Shown here: piece by piece, positions 1-11,798 of the stretch
Position numbering within the stretch: the stretch's first letter is position 1
Layout of the letters: each line of letters starts with the position of its first letter
Assembly: GCF_036898095.1 (NCBI RefSeq)
Contig: NC_090735.1
Coordinates: 10,796,112-10,860,111, forward strand
Length of the DNA stretch: 64,000 nucleotides
Direction: 5' to 3'
Source of the DNA: Palaemon carinicauda
Lineage: Eukaryota > Arthropoda > Malacostraca > Decapoda > Palaemonidae
Position numbers and translations under genes: made by a program
The notes under the pieces: model-generated
Seen by the model: only the letters and a program-made list of their open reading frames with translations
What the model was told of the DNA's origin: nothing
Database searches by the model: none

Positions 1-795
1 TGTATCACTTGATCAATAATATCAAGTTCTGTTACATTTCTCTGCAAAGGACGTGACTTTTCAATGATAATGTACTTGACATTTTTATAGGATGTGGAAT
101 AATTAGATGATGGGTCCAAGAGAGTGAAAGAATGAGGTTGAAAAACCAGATCTTAGTTACTAACTCTTCTATTTTAGCTGAGTGACGCATGATTATGCCA
201 CTATAATAATGAATCCGATTAATCAACATGTCCCCATTCTCGAAAATTATTGGAAATATTCCCTATCAATTAACAAAAATTGAAACATTTCAGCAAAACC
301 ATTTCAATCAAATGTGGCGATCTAAAAAAAAAAAAGAATCGGACAAAGTTCTTGACATAAATATAATTTCCTATCAATGCAGCCGTGCTTTGCAAGTCAT
401 GCAACTGCAGATGAATAACTACTTATAACTATGAGAGCAGTAAACTATACAATTTTGAGATTGATGTACAAACTCAACGAATAAAAATTACACTGGATTA
501 ATGATATACTCATCCAAGCTGATAGCAATTGCTATCTTGGTATTTTAAGAAGTGCGCTATCCTATTCAAAATGGAAAATGGTATAATTATATCTGGCCTA
601 TTTTTCGCCAAGAGTTTTATCATTTTTTGTGCTCACCCTTTTCAACAGTCCAATTTAGAAGGGTTAAATAAATTCTACTTAAATTGATGATGTTGGAACA
701 CACTTGGATTATCTTGATGGAAATCCCATACTGGAGCGCAGTTGCACATCTTGATAGAAATCCATTCGGGTAACAGGTCTGGTTGAACTTGTCAC

Positions 796-868
796 AGTCC
801 GCACAGGGACTTGAACTCTGGCCCCTTATGTCAATGGCCCAATGCTCAACCAACTGAGTTATCCAGGC
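796..868 (-). pseudogene. tRNA-like relic, type A
   Basis: 73-nt relative of tRNA-Lys. The anticodon loop has changed from CTTTTAA to CCATTGA, which lacks the universal T33 and would place ATT as anticodon. Acceptor 3' strand mismatches and a D-stem change are present. Confidence 0.75.
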
Positions 869-1113
869 ATGAATTGCAAGCAATGAAAATCAGGATTTGA
901 AGTAGAAGATAAAGTAAACGATGACCTACTCTTTTAAAATACAAACTGAACTCCCTATAAATCTCCAAACACCATCAGTCTCTCCATCTACATCAATCGA
1001 CGTTTTTACTTGATCAATGATCTCTTAAGGTCTATGACATGTCTTTGCATAGGTAGTGACTTTTCGAGGATACTGTACTTCACTGTTTTCCATTAAAGGT
1101 AGAATTATAAGTT

Positions 1114-1117
<4 letters not shown>

Positions 1118-1167
<50 letters not shown>
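1118..1167. repeat. (GA)n microsatellite
   Basis: About 25 GA repeats next to the type B relic of unit 1. The pyrimidine strand is the tRNA-sense strand, as in all other tracts here. Confidence 0.97.
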
Positions 1168-1169
<2 letters not shown>

Positions 1170-1197
1170 AACTCACTTTCCATGTTTGAACTGACAT

Positions 1198-1271
1198 TGC
1201 CGGAACAGGGACTTAGAACCCTAGACCCTCAGGTTAAAAGCCTGATGATCTACGGACTGAGCTATCCGGGC
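1198..1271 (-). pseudogene. tRNA-Lys relic, type B
   Basis: 74 nt. The anticodon loop CTTTTAA is kept and closed by the fully paired stem TCAGG/CCTGA. The T-loop has one extra base (TTCTAAGT), the acceptor has one C-C mismatch, and the D-arm is altered. Confidence 0.75.
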
Positions 1272-1490
1272 TTGAATAGCAAGAAATGAAAACTAGCATT
1301 TGAAGTGAAAGAGGAGTAAAAGGCTATTTAATCTGTCAAAATCTCCAAATACTACTAGCTTCTAAGTCCACATAAATGAACGTTTTCACTTTGTCTACAA
1401 TCTCTGATATATATCACATATCTTTGCACAGGACATGACTTTCCAATGATACTGTACATCGTTTATTTCATCATTGGAGGTGGAATTATC

Positions 1491-1551
<61 letters not shown>
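1491..1551. repeat. (GA)n followed by G9
   Basis: Compound purine tract ending in nine G. The same GA-to-G junction recurs at 7944, 14466 and 19755. Confidence 0.97.
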
Positions 1552-1952
1552 TGTCTAAGAAACTGAAATTGATTAATTGCGATATCACAAATCAAAACTT
1601 CCTAGAACAAGTTATTTACCAAAGAGGATAATGACACTTCAACGCCAACATTTAACCAAAATAATCCCCCTAAAAACAATCATAAAAACCCCATGCAACC
1701 TTACAGAAATGCTTTGCTTTGCAGATATATAACCAGGTATGACTATGACAACAGAAATGCTTTGCTTTGTAGATAAACATCCAGCTATAACCATGACAAC
1801 AGACATTTATATATTCCATTTTCTTCCTCACCCTTTTCAACATCCCAATTTGTAAAGGTTAACTACACTCTTCTCAAATCAACGATTCTAAATCCGAGGT
1901 GAATATCTTGATGGAAATCCCTTTAAGTAACGGGTTAAGTTGAACTAGTCAC

Positions 1953-2025
1953 AGTCCGCACACGGATTTGAACCCTGGCCCCTTAGGTCAATGGCCCAAT
2001 GCTCTACCAACTGAGCTATCCAGGC
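1953..2025 (-). pseudogene. tRNA-like relic, type A
   Basis: Same altered anticodon loop. The anticodon stem here is TTGGG/CCTAA (pairs with one G-U), and the T-arm carries changes (cacggatttgaa). Confidence 0.75.
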
Positions 2026-2269
2026 ATGAATTGCAAGCAATGAAAACTAGGATTTGAAGTAAAAGATAAAGTGGATGATGCTCTACTCTGTCAAAATACA
2101 AACAAGATTCCCTATAAATCTTCAAATATCATCCATCAGCCTCTTCGTTCACATCAATAGACGGTTTTACTTCATCAATAATCTCTTAAGTTCTATCACA
2201 TTTCTTTGCATAGGTAGTGACTCCTCAAGAATACGGCACTTCACTTTTTTCATTAAAGGCGGAATAATA

Positions 2270-2276
2270 GGAGGAG

Positions 2277-2331
<55 letters not shown>

Positions 2332-2332
2332 C
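2270..2332. repeat. (GGA)n-(GA)n tract
   Basis: A short GGA run leads into GA repeats, interrupted once by aaag. Confidence 0.95.
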
Positions 2333-2364
2333 AGAAACTCGCTCTTCCATACTTGAACTGACAT

Positions 2365-2437
2365 TGCCGGAACAGGACTTAGAACTCTGGACCCTTAGGT
2401 TAAAAGCCCAATGCTCTACCGACTGAGCTATTCGGGC
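2365..2437 (-). pseudogene. tRNA-Lys relic, type C
   Basis: Loop CTTTTAA with stem TTGGG/CCTAA. The T-stem is broken (CAGAG against TCCTG) and the acceptor reads GCCCGAA/TTCCGGC with mismatches. Confidence 0.75.
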
Positions 2438-2628
2438 TTGAATAGCAAGTAAAGAAAACGATTATTTAATCTGTCAAAATCTCCAAATACCACCAGCTTC
2501 TCCATCCACACAAATGGACGTTTTCACTTTGTCTACAATCTTGATTTATATCACAATTCTCTGCACAGGAGGTGACTTTTAAATGATACTGTATATCGTT
2601 TATTTTTTCCTTGGAGGTTAAATAAGCA

Positions 2629-2631
<3 letters not shown>

Positions 2632-2686
<55 letters not shown>
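2632..2686. repeat. (GA)n microsatellite
   Basis: About 27 repeats upstream of the type C module. Confidence 0.97.
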
Positions 2687-2690
<4 letters not shown>

Positions 2691-3240
2691 ACTCATCACT
2701 TGCTGGATGAGGCTTAATTTTGTCACATAAGAAACTGAAACTGATTAATTGCAGTGTCACACATCACAACTTCCTAAAACAAATTATTTACCAAACACGA
2801 AACTGACACTTCAAAGCCAACATTTCAATCAAAATAATCCCCATAAAAATTTTTATAAAAAAAACCCATACAATCTTACAGAAAGGCTTTGCCTTGCAGA
2901 TAAATACCCAGCTATAACTATGCCAACAGAAGTTTATATATTCGGAGGGTAAGTGCAAACTTAAATAAAAAAAAAAAAGTTACATTCATGACATGCAACT
3001 CAAAAATAGAGAATAGAGATAGGTTATATCACTACAGTCTTACTTGGTCATTGAAGAAGCAATGGGGCTCACAAATCTCACATGGGAAACTATAAAAGTA
3101 TGTCTACATTATTTTTCTCAATAATTTTTTCCATATATTTTTAGATACTTTACGTTTGAAGGGGTTGACTAACTCTCATACAAGTGGCTTGACTTTTTTA
3201 GGATATTCCTCTAAATAATGGACAAGCATGAAAAGGTCAT

Positions 3241-3291
3241 CGCCCGAACAGGGTTAAAAGCCTAATGCTCTACCGACTGAGCTATCCGGGC
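3241..3291 (-). pseudogene. Truncated tRNA-Lys (22-nt internal deletion)
   Basis: Only 51 nt remain. The T-arm 5' strand, T-loop, variable loop and the 3' part of the anticodon stem are gone. The deletion endpoints both sit at GG, consistent with short-homology deletion. The B box is lost. Confidence 0.92.
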
Positions 3292-4256
3292 TTGAAAAGC
3301 CTGCTACAAGAATAAGCATTTAAAGTAGCAGATGTGTAAATGATGATCTATTCTATCAAAATGCAACTAAGACCATATTTCCAAACACCACCAGCCTCTC
3401 TGTCCACACCTCTAAACGTTTTCAATCGATCAATAATCTCTGATTCCTATTGGATTTCCCTGCATAGGAGGTGACTTTTCAATGATACTTTTTTAATTGG
3501 AGGTGGAATAATCAGATGAAGGGTCTCAAAGGGAAGTGAAATAATCAAATGAGGAGTCTAAGAGATAGAATGAGGTTGAAAAACTACATGAGAGTTACTA
3601 ACTCTTACATGTTTGCTGAGTGAGGCATAATTTTACCACTAAGATACTGAAACAGATTAATCCCCACGTCACCAATCTCAAAAATATTGTCAATCAAATA
3701 AGGAAATTGAATTCAACACTAGCAATTAAATCAAATATGATGATATAAAAAAATATCAATTCGATAAATCTTTTAATCAACTCAAAAATTCATATCAATA
3801 CAGTCGTGCTTTGTAAACCAAAGGTACCCGTAACGTCAAAAGCAGAAAACGTGTGATCAGAAGGAGGAAGACGCAAGATTGCACCTTCATGCATGTAGAA
3901 ACTCCTTTGATGAGAGATTGCAACAAGTAAGGTCTTACATCTTACTAAAACGTCTAGACTGGAGTGAATTCTTTGGCCCACAGATCTGAGAGTTCACTCT
4001 GTCCCAGACCATACGACCAAGCTCTCACTATAGTAACTTCAGTTAAGTTCTTAATCCTTGAGGGCCAACGAAATGCTATCAATGACCGTAGTTGCTACTG
4101 TTGGAGAAGCCACTGCAGTCTTTCCAAGTTCTTTGCACTCACAAATAAGAACGTCAACAAAGAAACACCGAGTATCAGGGTTCTCCACCTCTGACAGCTC
4201 TGGATCGAGGTCAGGCCCTCTCTCAGGCAGGGGAGGAGAGGAGTGGCTATATCTTG

Positions 4257-4400
4257 CTGAGAGGGGGATACCCCAAAAGGAAGGGGGAGGGGTAGGAAGG
4301 GCTGAATCTGTGTGTGTGCATATCTAACTACAGAGGGGGTAACCCAAGAGGAAAGGGAGATGGGTGGGAGGGATTGAATCTGTGTGTGTGCATATCTATC
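4257..4400. repeat. Two ~70-bp tandem repeats
   Basis: Two units, each made of a purine-rich half with ccc(a)aga/ggaaaggg followed by tctgtgtgtgtgcatatcta. The GT run inside each unit is a short microsatellite. Confidence 0.8.
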
Positions 4401-4512
4401 TAAATATTTTGCCATCAATTTTGATGGGCTACATACACTGGTGAAGAATAAAACTGGTGGCAGCATCAGCAGACCTCTATATTGGATAACCATAATAATT
4501 TTTGAAAGTAAT

Positions 4513-4571
4513 CGCCCAAAAACATTACTTGAACCCTAGACCTCTAGGTAAGTAGCCTGATATATTAGGGC
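4513..4571 (-). pseudogene. Partial tRNA-Lys relic, type D
   Basis: Only a decayed T-arm and anticodon region can be aligned (plus-strand cttgaaccctagacctctag). The D-arm side has dissolved. It is the most eroded class. Confidence 0.55.
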
Positions 4572-4849
4572 TAAAAAAAGTTCCAGATTTACTTAAGGCA
4601 CTAAATCAAAGTATAGTAATGGCACTCTTGTGTGCTATAAGGCTATGAAGGAATTAAGCTCATCTCAGAAAGGAATTTACCGACATGAATGAAGGTGGGA
4701 GGGGATAATGATCTATAACTTTGTTCTTGGAATAGTGGCTAGGTCTCTCAAGATCAGGATACAAACAACACTTCTTATCCAGTTCTCCATCCCTACACTA
4801 CTGAAATATTTTTGCTTATTAAATAATCTCATAAATCTATATCTTAATA

Positions 4850-5275
4850 CATTACTATTATTATGATTACTAGCTAAGCTACAAGACCAGTGTACCCTCA
4901 AAAAAGAGAACTCTATCCCCAAGACAGTGGAAGACCATGGACATGGTACAGAAGCTATGACACTACCCAAGACTAAAGAGCAGTGGTTTGATTTTGGAGT
5001 GTCCTTCTAGAAAAGTTGGTTACTATAGCTAAAGAGTCTCTTCTACCTTTAACAAGTTTAAAATAGCCAATGAAAAAATACAGTGCAATAATTAACACCT
5101 TGAATGAAGAAGATTATTCGGGTTATCTTGGTGCTGCCAGCAAAGGAAAAATGAGCTGTAACCAGAGGGATCCAATGCAGTACTATCTGGCCAGTCAAAG
5201 AACCCAGTAACTCTCCAGTGGTAGAATCTCAACAGGTAGCTAGTGCCTTGGTCAAACTACTACCTAAATAAGTTC
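4850..5275 (-). mobile_element. LINE 3'-tail relic
   Basis: Begins with an ATT-rich end and ctagctaagctacaag. Further on it carries gaccatggacatggtaca and tatctggccagtcaaag. This matches the reverse complement of the LINE tail at 49430-50115 and a 3' end I know from decapod LINEs. An internal part is deleted at the accagtgtaccctc join. Confidence 0.7.
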
Positions 5276-6235
5276 AAATAATACTGTAAACCAATACAAT
5301 CCCTTTTAAATAGGACGGGATAAAATCACTTAATGGATCTTGAGAGAGAAGTGCAAGTGGGTCTGCCTTATTTATCTCTATTAGTATCTTGCGTTATCTT
5401 TCTCCAAGCACTCTATATTTGGAAGGGCCAATTTCATCTATTTTCACACTAAAAATTTTAGGGTTATTTTAATTATACTCCTATGAAATAAAAGCTGCAT
5501 CTCTTTTATGATAATAAAAAAGTGCTCTTACCAACCAATCACCAATATAAAAAAGGGATCAGTTGATAAACCACAATACCTATAACTGCAGATACACTAT
5601 GAAATTTGTCTTCATTCCACTTGATATTAAACTAAAATTGCAAAGGGGACAAGTAAAAAACCGACCAGCCATGTCATGGAAAGGGTAAAAGTGGCGATGT
5701 TGTGGCACACACTAATTAAAGACACTAAAAAGAAAAAAGATAAATATAGTTTCAATCTAAGTTTACAATGATAAACACCAGAGGCCTTTAGGAAATGTAA
5801 GTCAGTTACTACTTACTGATCATGTTCTGTATAATTAAAATCAACATGATGAGTTTGTAGAACCATAAATTCTACCCCTCTAATTCTTAAAAGAAGCGAT
5901 TTCTGAATATTTTTCTTTTGTACAATGAATTACTTTACTCAATGAAGTTCGAGGTTTAATGTTTTTCCTGCTAGGTATGATGCGTTAATCAACCCAAACA
6001 TCTCAAGAATACATACTGTATACTTAGGGAGAGCATTTTCCTGGTGCCCCATTATAAGACTAATCCGGGCATTAATGCCATGAATTTTATTTTTGAATAT
6101 TCAAATCTGGCATACTCTAATTACATACAACAAGCTTACTTGTCTGGTTTGACAGCGTAGTATGATGCTTAGATATAATGTCACGAGTGGGTGAAGAGAG
6201 TCTACTCAAATGAAATAATACTTCGTAAATGTCAT

Positions 6236-6308
6236 CGCCCGAACAGGGACTTGAACCCTGGACCCTTAGGTTAAAAGCCTAATGCTCTACCGACTGAGCT
6301 ATCCGGGC
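6236..6308 (-). tRNA. tRNA-Lys (UUU), intact
   Basis: Read on the minus strand this is a 73-nt cloverleaf. Acceptor GCCCGGA pairs with TTCGGGC (one G-U), the D-arm is GCTC..GAGC with GG in the loop, and stem TTAGG/CCTAA closes the loop CTTTTAA (anticodon TTT). The T-arm is CAGGG/CCCTG with loop TTCAAGT. It has no intron and no encoded CCA. A and B boxes are canonical. The downstream T-run is only TTT (flank gtaaatgtcat), weaker than in most copies. Confidence 0.93.
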
Positions 6309-7235
6309 TTAAAAATACTATAATGGAAAGCAGAATTTGAAGTAGAAGATAAAGTAAACGATGAAGCCCCAATCTGTCACAGTACAAACAAGATTCCATA
6401 TCAACCTTAAAACCCAACCAGCCTCTTCGTCCAACTCCAACATATGTATCACTTGATCAATAATATCAAGTTCTGTTACATTTCTCTGCAAAGGACGTGA
6501 CTTTTCAATGATAATGTACTTGACATTTTTATAGGATGTGGAATAATTAGATGATGGGTCCAAGAGAGTGAAAGAATGAGGTTGAAAAACCAGATCTTAG
6601 TTACTAACTCTTCTATTTTAGCTGAGTGACGCATGATTATGCCACTATAATAATGAATCCGATTAATCAACATGTCCCCATTCTCGAAAATTATTGGAAA
6701 TATTCCCTATCAATTAACAAAAATTGAAACATTTCAGCAAAACCATTTCAATCAAATGTGGCGATCTAAAAAAAAGAATCGGACAAAGTTCTTGACATAA
6801 ATATAATTTCCTATCAATGCAGCCGTGCTTTGCAAGTCATGCAACTGCAGATGAATAACTTCTTATAACTATGAGAGCAGTAAACTATACAATTTTGAGA
6901 TTGATGTACAAACTCAACGAATAAAAATTACACTGGATTAATGATATACTCATCCAAGCTGATAGCAATTGCTATCTTGGTATTTTAAGATGTGCGCTAT
7001 CCTATTCAAAATGGAAAATGGTATAATTATATCTGGCCTATTTTTCGCCAAGAGTTTTATCATTTTTTGTGCTCACCCTTTTCAACAGTCCAATTTAGAA
7101 GGGTTAAATAAATTCTACTTAAATTGATGATGTTGGAACACACTTGGATTATCTTGATGGAAATCCCATACTGGAGCGCAGTTGCACATCTTGATAGAAA
7201 TCCATTCGGGTAACAGGTCTGGTTGAACTTGTCAC

Positions 7236-7308
7236 AGTCCGCACAGGGACTTGAACTCTGGCCCCTTATGTCAATGGCCCAATGCTCAACCAACTGAGTT
7301 ATCCAGGC
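7236..7308 (-). pseudogene. tRNA-like relic, type A
   Basis: Unit-2 copy of the relic at 796, with identical defects. Confidence 0.75.
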
Positions 7309-7557
7309 ATGAATTGCAAGCAATGAAAATCAGGATTTGAAGTAGAAGATAAAGTAAACGATGACCTACTCTTTTAAAATACAAACTGAACTCCCTATAA
7401 ATCTCCAAACACCATCAGTCTCTCCATCTACATCAATCGACGTTTTTACTTGATCAATGATCTCTTAAGGTCTATGACATGTCTTTGCATAGGTAGTGAC
7501 TTTTCGAGGATACTGTACTTCACTGTTTTCCATTAAAGGTAGAATTATAAGTTATGC

Positions 7558-7561
7558 GAGA

Positions 7562-7620
<59 letters not shown>
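7558..7620. repeat. (GA)n microsatellite
   Basis: Unit-2 counterpart of 1118. It is longer by several repeats, with one ggg interruption. Confidence 0.97.
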
Positions 7621-7622
<2 letters not shown>

Positions 7623-7650
7623 AACTCACTTTCCATGTTTGAACTGACAT

Positions 7651-7724
7651 TGCCGGAACAGGGACTTGGAACCCTAGACCTTCAGGTTAAAAGCCTGATG
7701 ATCTACGGACTGAGCTATCCGGGC
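7651..7724 (-). pseudogene. tRNA-Lys relic, type B
   Basis: Unit-2 copy with the same paired stem TCAGG/CCTGA. The T-loop again has 8 nt. Confidence 0.75.
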
Positions 7725-7940
7725 TTGAATAGCAAGAAATGAAAACTAGCATTTGAAGTGAAAGAGGAGTAAAAGGCTATTTAATCTGTCAAAATCTCCA
7801 AATACTACTAGCTTCTAAGTCCACATAAATGAACGTTTTCACTTTGTCTACAAACTCTGATTTATATCACATATCTTTGCACAGGACATGACTTTCCAAT
7901 GATACTGTACATCGTTTATTTCATCATTGGAGGTGGAATT

Positions 7941-7943
<3 letters not shown>

Positions 7944-8003
<60 letters not shown>

Positions 8004-8010
8004 GGGGGGG
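7944..8010. repeat. (GA)n followed by G-run
   Basis: Counterpart of 1491, with aa before the G-run. Confidence 0.97.
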
Positions 8011-8410
8011 TTTCTAAGAAACTGAAATTGATTAATTGCGATATCACAAATCAAAACTTCCTAGAACAAGTATTTACCAAAGAGGATAATGGCACTTCAA
8101 CGCCAACATTTAACCAAAATAATCCCCCTAAAAACAATCATAAAAACCCCATGCAACCTTACAGAAATGGTTTGCTTTGCAGATATATAACCAGGTATGA
8201 CTATGACAACAGAAATGCTTTGCTTTGTAGATAAACATCCAGCTATAACCATAACAACAGACATTTATATATTCCATTTTCTTCCTCACCCTTTTCAACA
8301 TCCCAATTTGTAAAGGTTAACTACACTCTTCTCAAATCAACGATTCTAAATCCGAGGTGAATATCTTGATGGAAATCCCTTTAAGTAACGGGTTAAGTTG
8401 AACTAGTCAC

Positions 8411-8483
8411 AGTCCGCACACGGATTTGAACCCTGGCCCCTTAGGTCAATGGCCCAATGCTCTACCAACTGAGCTATCCAGGC
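8411..8483 (-). pseudogene. tRNA-like relic, type A
   Basis: Unit-2 copy of the relic at 1953. Confidence 0.75.
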
Positions 8484-8727
8484 ATGAATTGCAAGCAATG
8501 AAAACTAGGATTTGAAGTAAAAGATAAAGTAGATGATGCTCTACTCTGTCAAAATACAAACAAGATTCCCTATAAATCTTCAAATATCATCCATCAGCCT
8601 CTTCGTTCACATCAATAGACGGTTTTACTTCATCAATAATCTCTTAAGTTCTATCACATTTCTTTGCATAGGTAGTGACTCCTCAAGAATACGGCACTTC
8701 ACTTTTTTCATTAAAGGCGGAATAATA

Positions 8728-8740
8728 GGAGGAGGAGGAG

Positions 8741-8786
<46 letters not shown>

Positions 8787-8797
8787 AGAGAGAGAGA
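8728..8797. repeat. (GGA)n-(GA)n tract
   Basis: Counterpart of 2270, with two more GGA units. Confidence 0.95.
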
Positions 8798-8830
8798 CAG
8801 AAACTCGCTCTTCCATACTTGAACTGACAT

Positions 8831-8903
8831 TGCCGGAACAGGACTTAGAACTCTGGACCCTTAGGTTAAAACCCCAATGCTCTACCGACTGAGCTATTCG
8901 GGC
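8831..8903 (-). pseudogene. tRNA-Lys relic, type C
   Basis: Unit-2 copy. One extra loop change (taaaacccc) alters the base before the anticodon region. Confidence 0.75.
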
Positions 8904-9100
8904 TTGAATAGCAAGTAAAGAAAACGATTATTTAATCTGTCAAAATCTCCAAATACCACCAGCTTCTCCATCCACACAAATGGACGTTTTCACTTTGTCT
9001 ACAATCTTGATTTATATCACAATTCTCTGCACAGGAGGTGACTTTTAAATGATACTGTATATCGTTTATTTTTTCCTTGGAGGTTAAATAAGCAGATAAA

Positions 9101-9212
<112 letters not shown>

Positions 9213-9763
9213 TTTCACTAATCACTTGCTGGATGAGGCTTAATATTGTCACATAAGAAACTGAAACTGATTAATTGCAGTGTCACACATCACAACTTCC
9301 TAAAACAAATTATTTACCAAACACGAAACTGACACTTCAAAGCCAACATTTCAATCAAAATAATCCCCATAAAAATTTTTATAAAAAAACCCGTACAATC
9401 TTACAGAAAGGCTTTGCCTTGCAGATAAATACCCAGCTATAACTGTGCCAACAGAAGTTTATATATTCGGAGGGTAAGTGCATACTTAAATAAAAAAAAA
9501 AGTTACATTCATGACATGCAACTCAAAAATAGAGAATAGAGATAGGTTATATCACTACAGTCTTACTTGGTCATTGAAGAAGCAATGGGGCTCACAAATC
9601 TCACATGGGAAACTATAAAAGTATGTCTACATTATTTTTCTCAATAATTTTTTCCATATATTTTTAGATACTTTACGTTTGAAGGGGTTGACTAACTCTC
9701 ATACAAGTGGCTTGACTTTTTTAGGATATTCCTCTAAATAATGGACAAGCATGAAAAGGTCAT

Positions 9764-9814
9764 CGCCCGAACAGGGTTAAAAGCCTAATGCTCTACCGAC
9801 TGAGCTATCCGGGC
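9764..9814 (-). pseudogene. Truncated tRNA-Lys (same deletion)
   Basis: It has the identical breakpoints to the copy at 3241, so the deletion predates the duplication of units 1 and 2. Confidence 0.92.
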
Positions 9815-10777
9815 TTGAAAAGCCTGCTACAAGAATAAGCATTTAAAGTAGCAGATGTGTAAATGATGATCTATTCTATCAAAATGCAACTAAGACCATA
9901 TTTCCAAACACCACCAGCCTCTCTGTCCACACCTCTAAACGTTTTCAATCGATCAATAATCTCTGATTCCTATTGGATTTCCCTGCATAGGAGGTGACTT
10001 TTCAATGATACTTTTTTAATTGGAGGTGGAATAATCAGATGAAGGGTCTCAAAGGGAAGTGAAATAATCAAATGAGGAGTCTAAGAGATAGAATGAGGTT
10101 GAAAAACTACATGAGAGTTACTAACTCTTACATGTTTGCTGAGTGAGGCATAATTTTACCACTAAGATACTGAAACTGATTAATCCCCACGTCACCAATC
10201 TCAAAAATATTGTCAATCAAATAAGGAAATTGAATTCAACACTAGCAATTAAATCAAATATGATGATATAAAAAAATATCAATTCGATAAATCTTTTAAT
10301 CAACCCAAAAATTCATATCAATACAGTCGTGCTTTGTAAACCACAGGTACCCGTAACGTCAAAAGCAGAAAACGTGTGATCAGAAGGAGGAAGACGCAAG
10401 ATTGCACCTTCATGCATGTAGAAACTCCTTTGATGAGAGATTGCAACAAGTAAGGTCTTACATCTTACTAAAACGTCTAGACTGGAGTGAATTCTTTGGC
10501 CCACAGATCTGAGAGTTCACTCTGTCCCAGACCATACGACCAAGCTCTCACTATAGTAACTTCAGTTAAGTTCTTAATCCTTGAGGGCCAACGAAATGCT
10601 ATCAATGACCGTAGTTGCTACTGTTGGAGAAGCCACTGCAGTCTTTCCAAGTTCTTTGCACTCACAAATAAGAACGTCAACAAAGAAACACCGAGTATCA
10701 GGGTTCTCCACCTCTGACAGCTCTGGATCGAGGTCAGGCCCTCTCTCAGGCAGGGGAGGAGAGGAGTGGCTATATCT

Positions 10778-10923
10778 TGCTGAGAGGGGGATACCCCAAA
10801 AGGAAGGGGGAGGGGTAGGAAGGGCTGAATCAGTGTGTGTGCATATCTAACTATAGAGGGGGTAACCCAAGAGGAAAGGGAGATGGGTGGGAGGGGTTGA
10901 ATCTGTGTGTGTGCATATCTATC
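10778..10923. repeat. Two ~70-bp tandem repeats
   Basis: Unit-2 copy of the pair at 4257. Confidence 0.8.
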
Positions 10924-11035
10924 TAAATATTTTGCCGTCAATTTTGATGGGCTACATACACTGGTGAAGAATAAAACTGGTGGCAGCATCTGCAGACCTC
11001 TATATTGGATAACGATAATAATTTTTGAAAGTAAT

Positions 11036-11094
11036 CGCCCAAAAACATTACTTGAACCCTAGACCTCTAGGTAAGTAGCCTGATATATTAGGGC
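11036..11094 (-). pseudogene. Partial tRNA-Lys relic, type D
   Basis: Unit-2 copy of the relic at 4513. Confidence 0.55.
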
Positions 11095-11372
11095 TAAAAA
11101 AAGTTCCAGATTTACTTAAGGCACTAAATCAAAGTATAGTAATGGCACCCTTGTGTGCTATAAGGCTATGAAGGAATTAAGCTCATCTCAGAAAGGAATT
11201 TACCGACATGAATGAAGGTGGGAGGGGATAATGATCTATAACTTCGTTCTTGGAATAGTGGCTAGGTCTCTCAAGATCAGGATACAAACAACACTTCTTA
11301 TCCAGTTCTCCATCCCTACACTACTGAAATATTTTTGCTTATTAAATAATCTCATAAATCTATATCTTAATA

Positions 11373-11798
11373 CATTACTATTATTATGATTACTAGCTAA
11401 GCTACAAGACCAGTGTACCCTCAAAAAAGAGAACTCTATCCCCAAGACAGTGGAAGACCATGGACATGGTACAGAAGCTATGACACTACCCAAGACTAAA
11501 GAGCAGTGGTTTGATTTTGGAGTGTCCTTCTAGAAAAGTTGGTTACTATAGCTAAAGAGTCTCTTCTACCCTTAAAAAGTTTAAAATAGCCAATGAAAAA
11601 ATACAGTGCAATAATTAACACCTTGAATGAAGAAGATTATTCAGGTTATCTTGGTGCTGCCAGCAAAGGAAAAATGAGCTGTAACCAGAGGGATCCAATG
11701 CAGTACTATCTGGCCAGTCAAAGAACCCAGTAACTCTCCAGTGGTAGAATCTCTACAGGTAGCTAGTGCCTTGGTCAAACTACTACCTAAATAAGTTC
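11373..11798 (-). mobile_element. LINE 3'-tail relic
   Basis: Unit-2 copy with the same internal deletion. Confidence 0.7.

Larger units (their letters stand above)
1..6235 (-). repeat. Macro-unit 1 of tRNA-Lys array (left end cut)
   Basis: Position 1 corresponds to 6445 in the next unit, so about 209 bp of this unit lie outside the window. Internal order is type A relic, GA, type B, GA, type A, GA, type C, GA, truncated Lys, 65-bp tandem repeat, type D relic, LINE tail. Stretches 2687-3240, 3292-4256 and 5276-6235 hold no gene that I can see. They recur almost unchanged in unit 2 and in diverged form in units 3-5. Confidence 0.9.

Noticed and set aside
796..1271. tRNA-derived SINEs
   Set aside because: The shared sequence lies upstream of the tRNA 5' end, with no common downstream body, A-tail or target duplications. 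Module duplication explains it better.
1446..1595. Open frames of alternating Arg-Glu or Ser-Leu residues at each GA tract
   Set aside because: They are translations of (GA)n and (CT)n microsatellites. They recur wherever the tract occurs and have no other coding signal.
4095..4493. Conserved open frame of about 130 codons on the minus strand, repeated in other units
   Set aside because: It spans the 70-bp tandem repeats. Its conservation follows from segmental duplication, and copies in units 3-5 are shifted or broken.
4713..4970. Minus-strand open frame of 85 codons repeated in units 2 and 5
   Set aside because: It lies in the LINE 3' tail relic, which is untranslated in the parent element.
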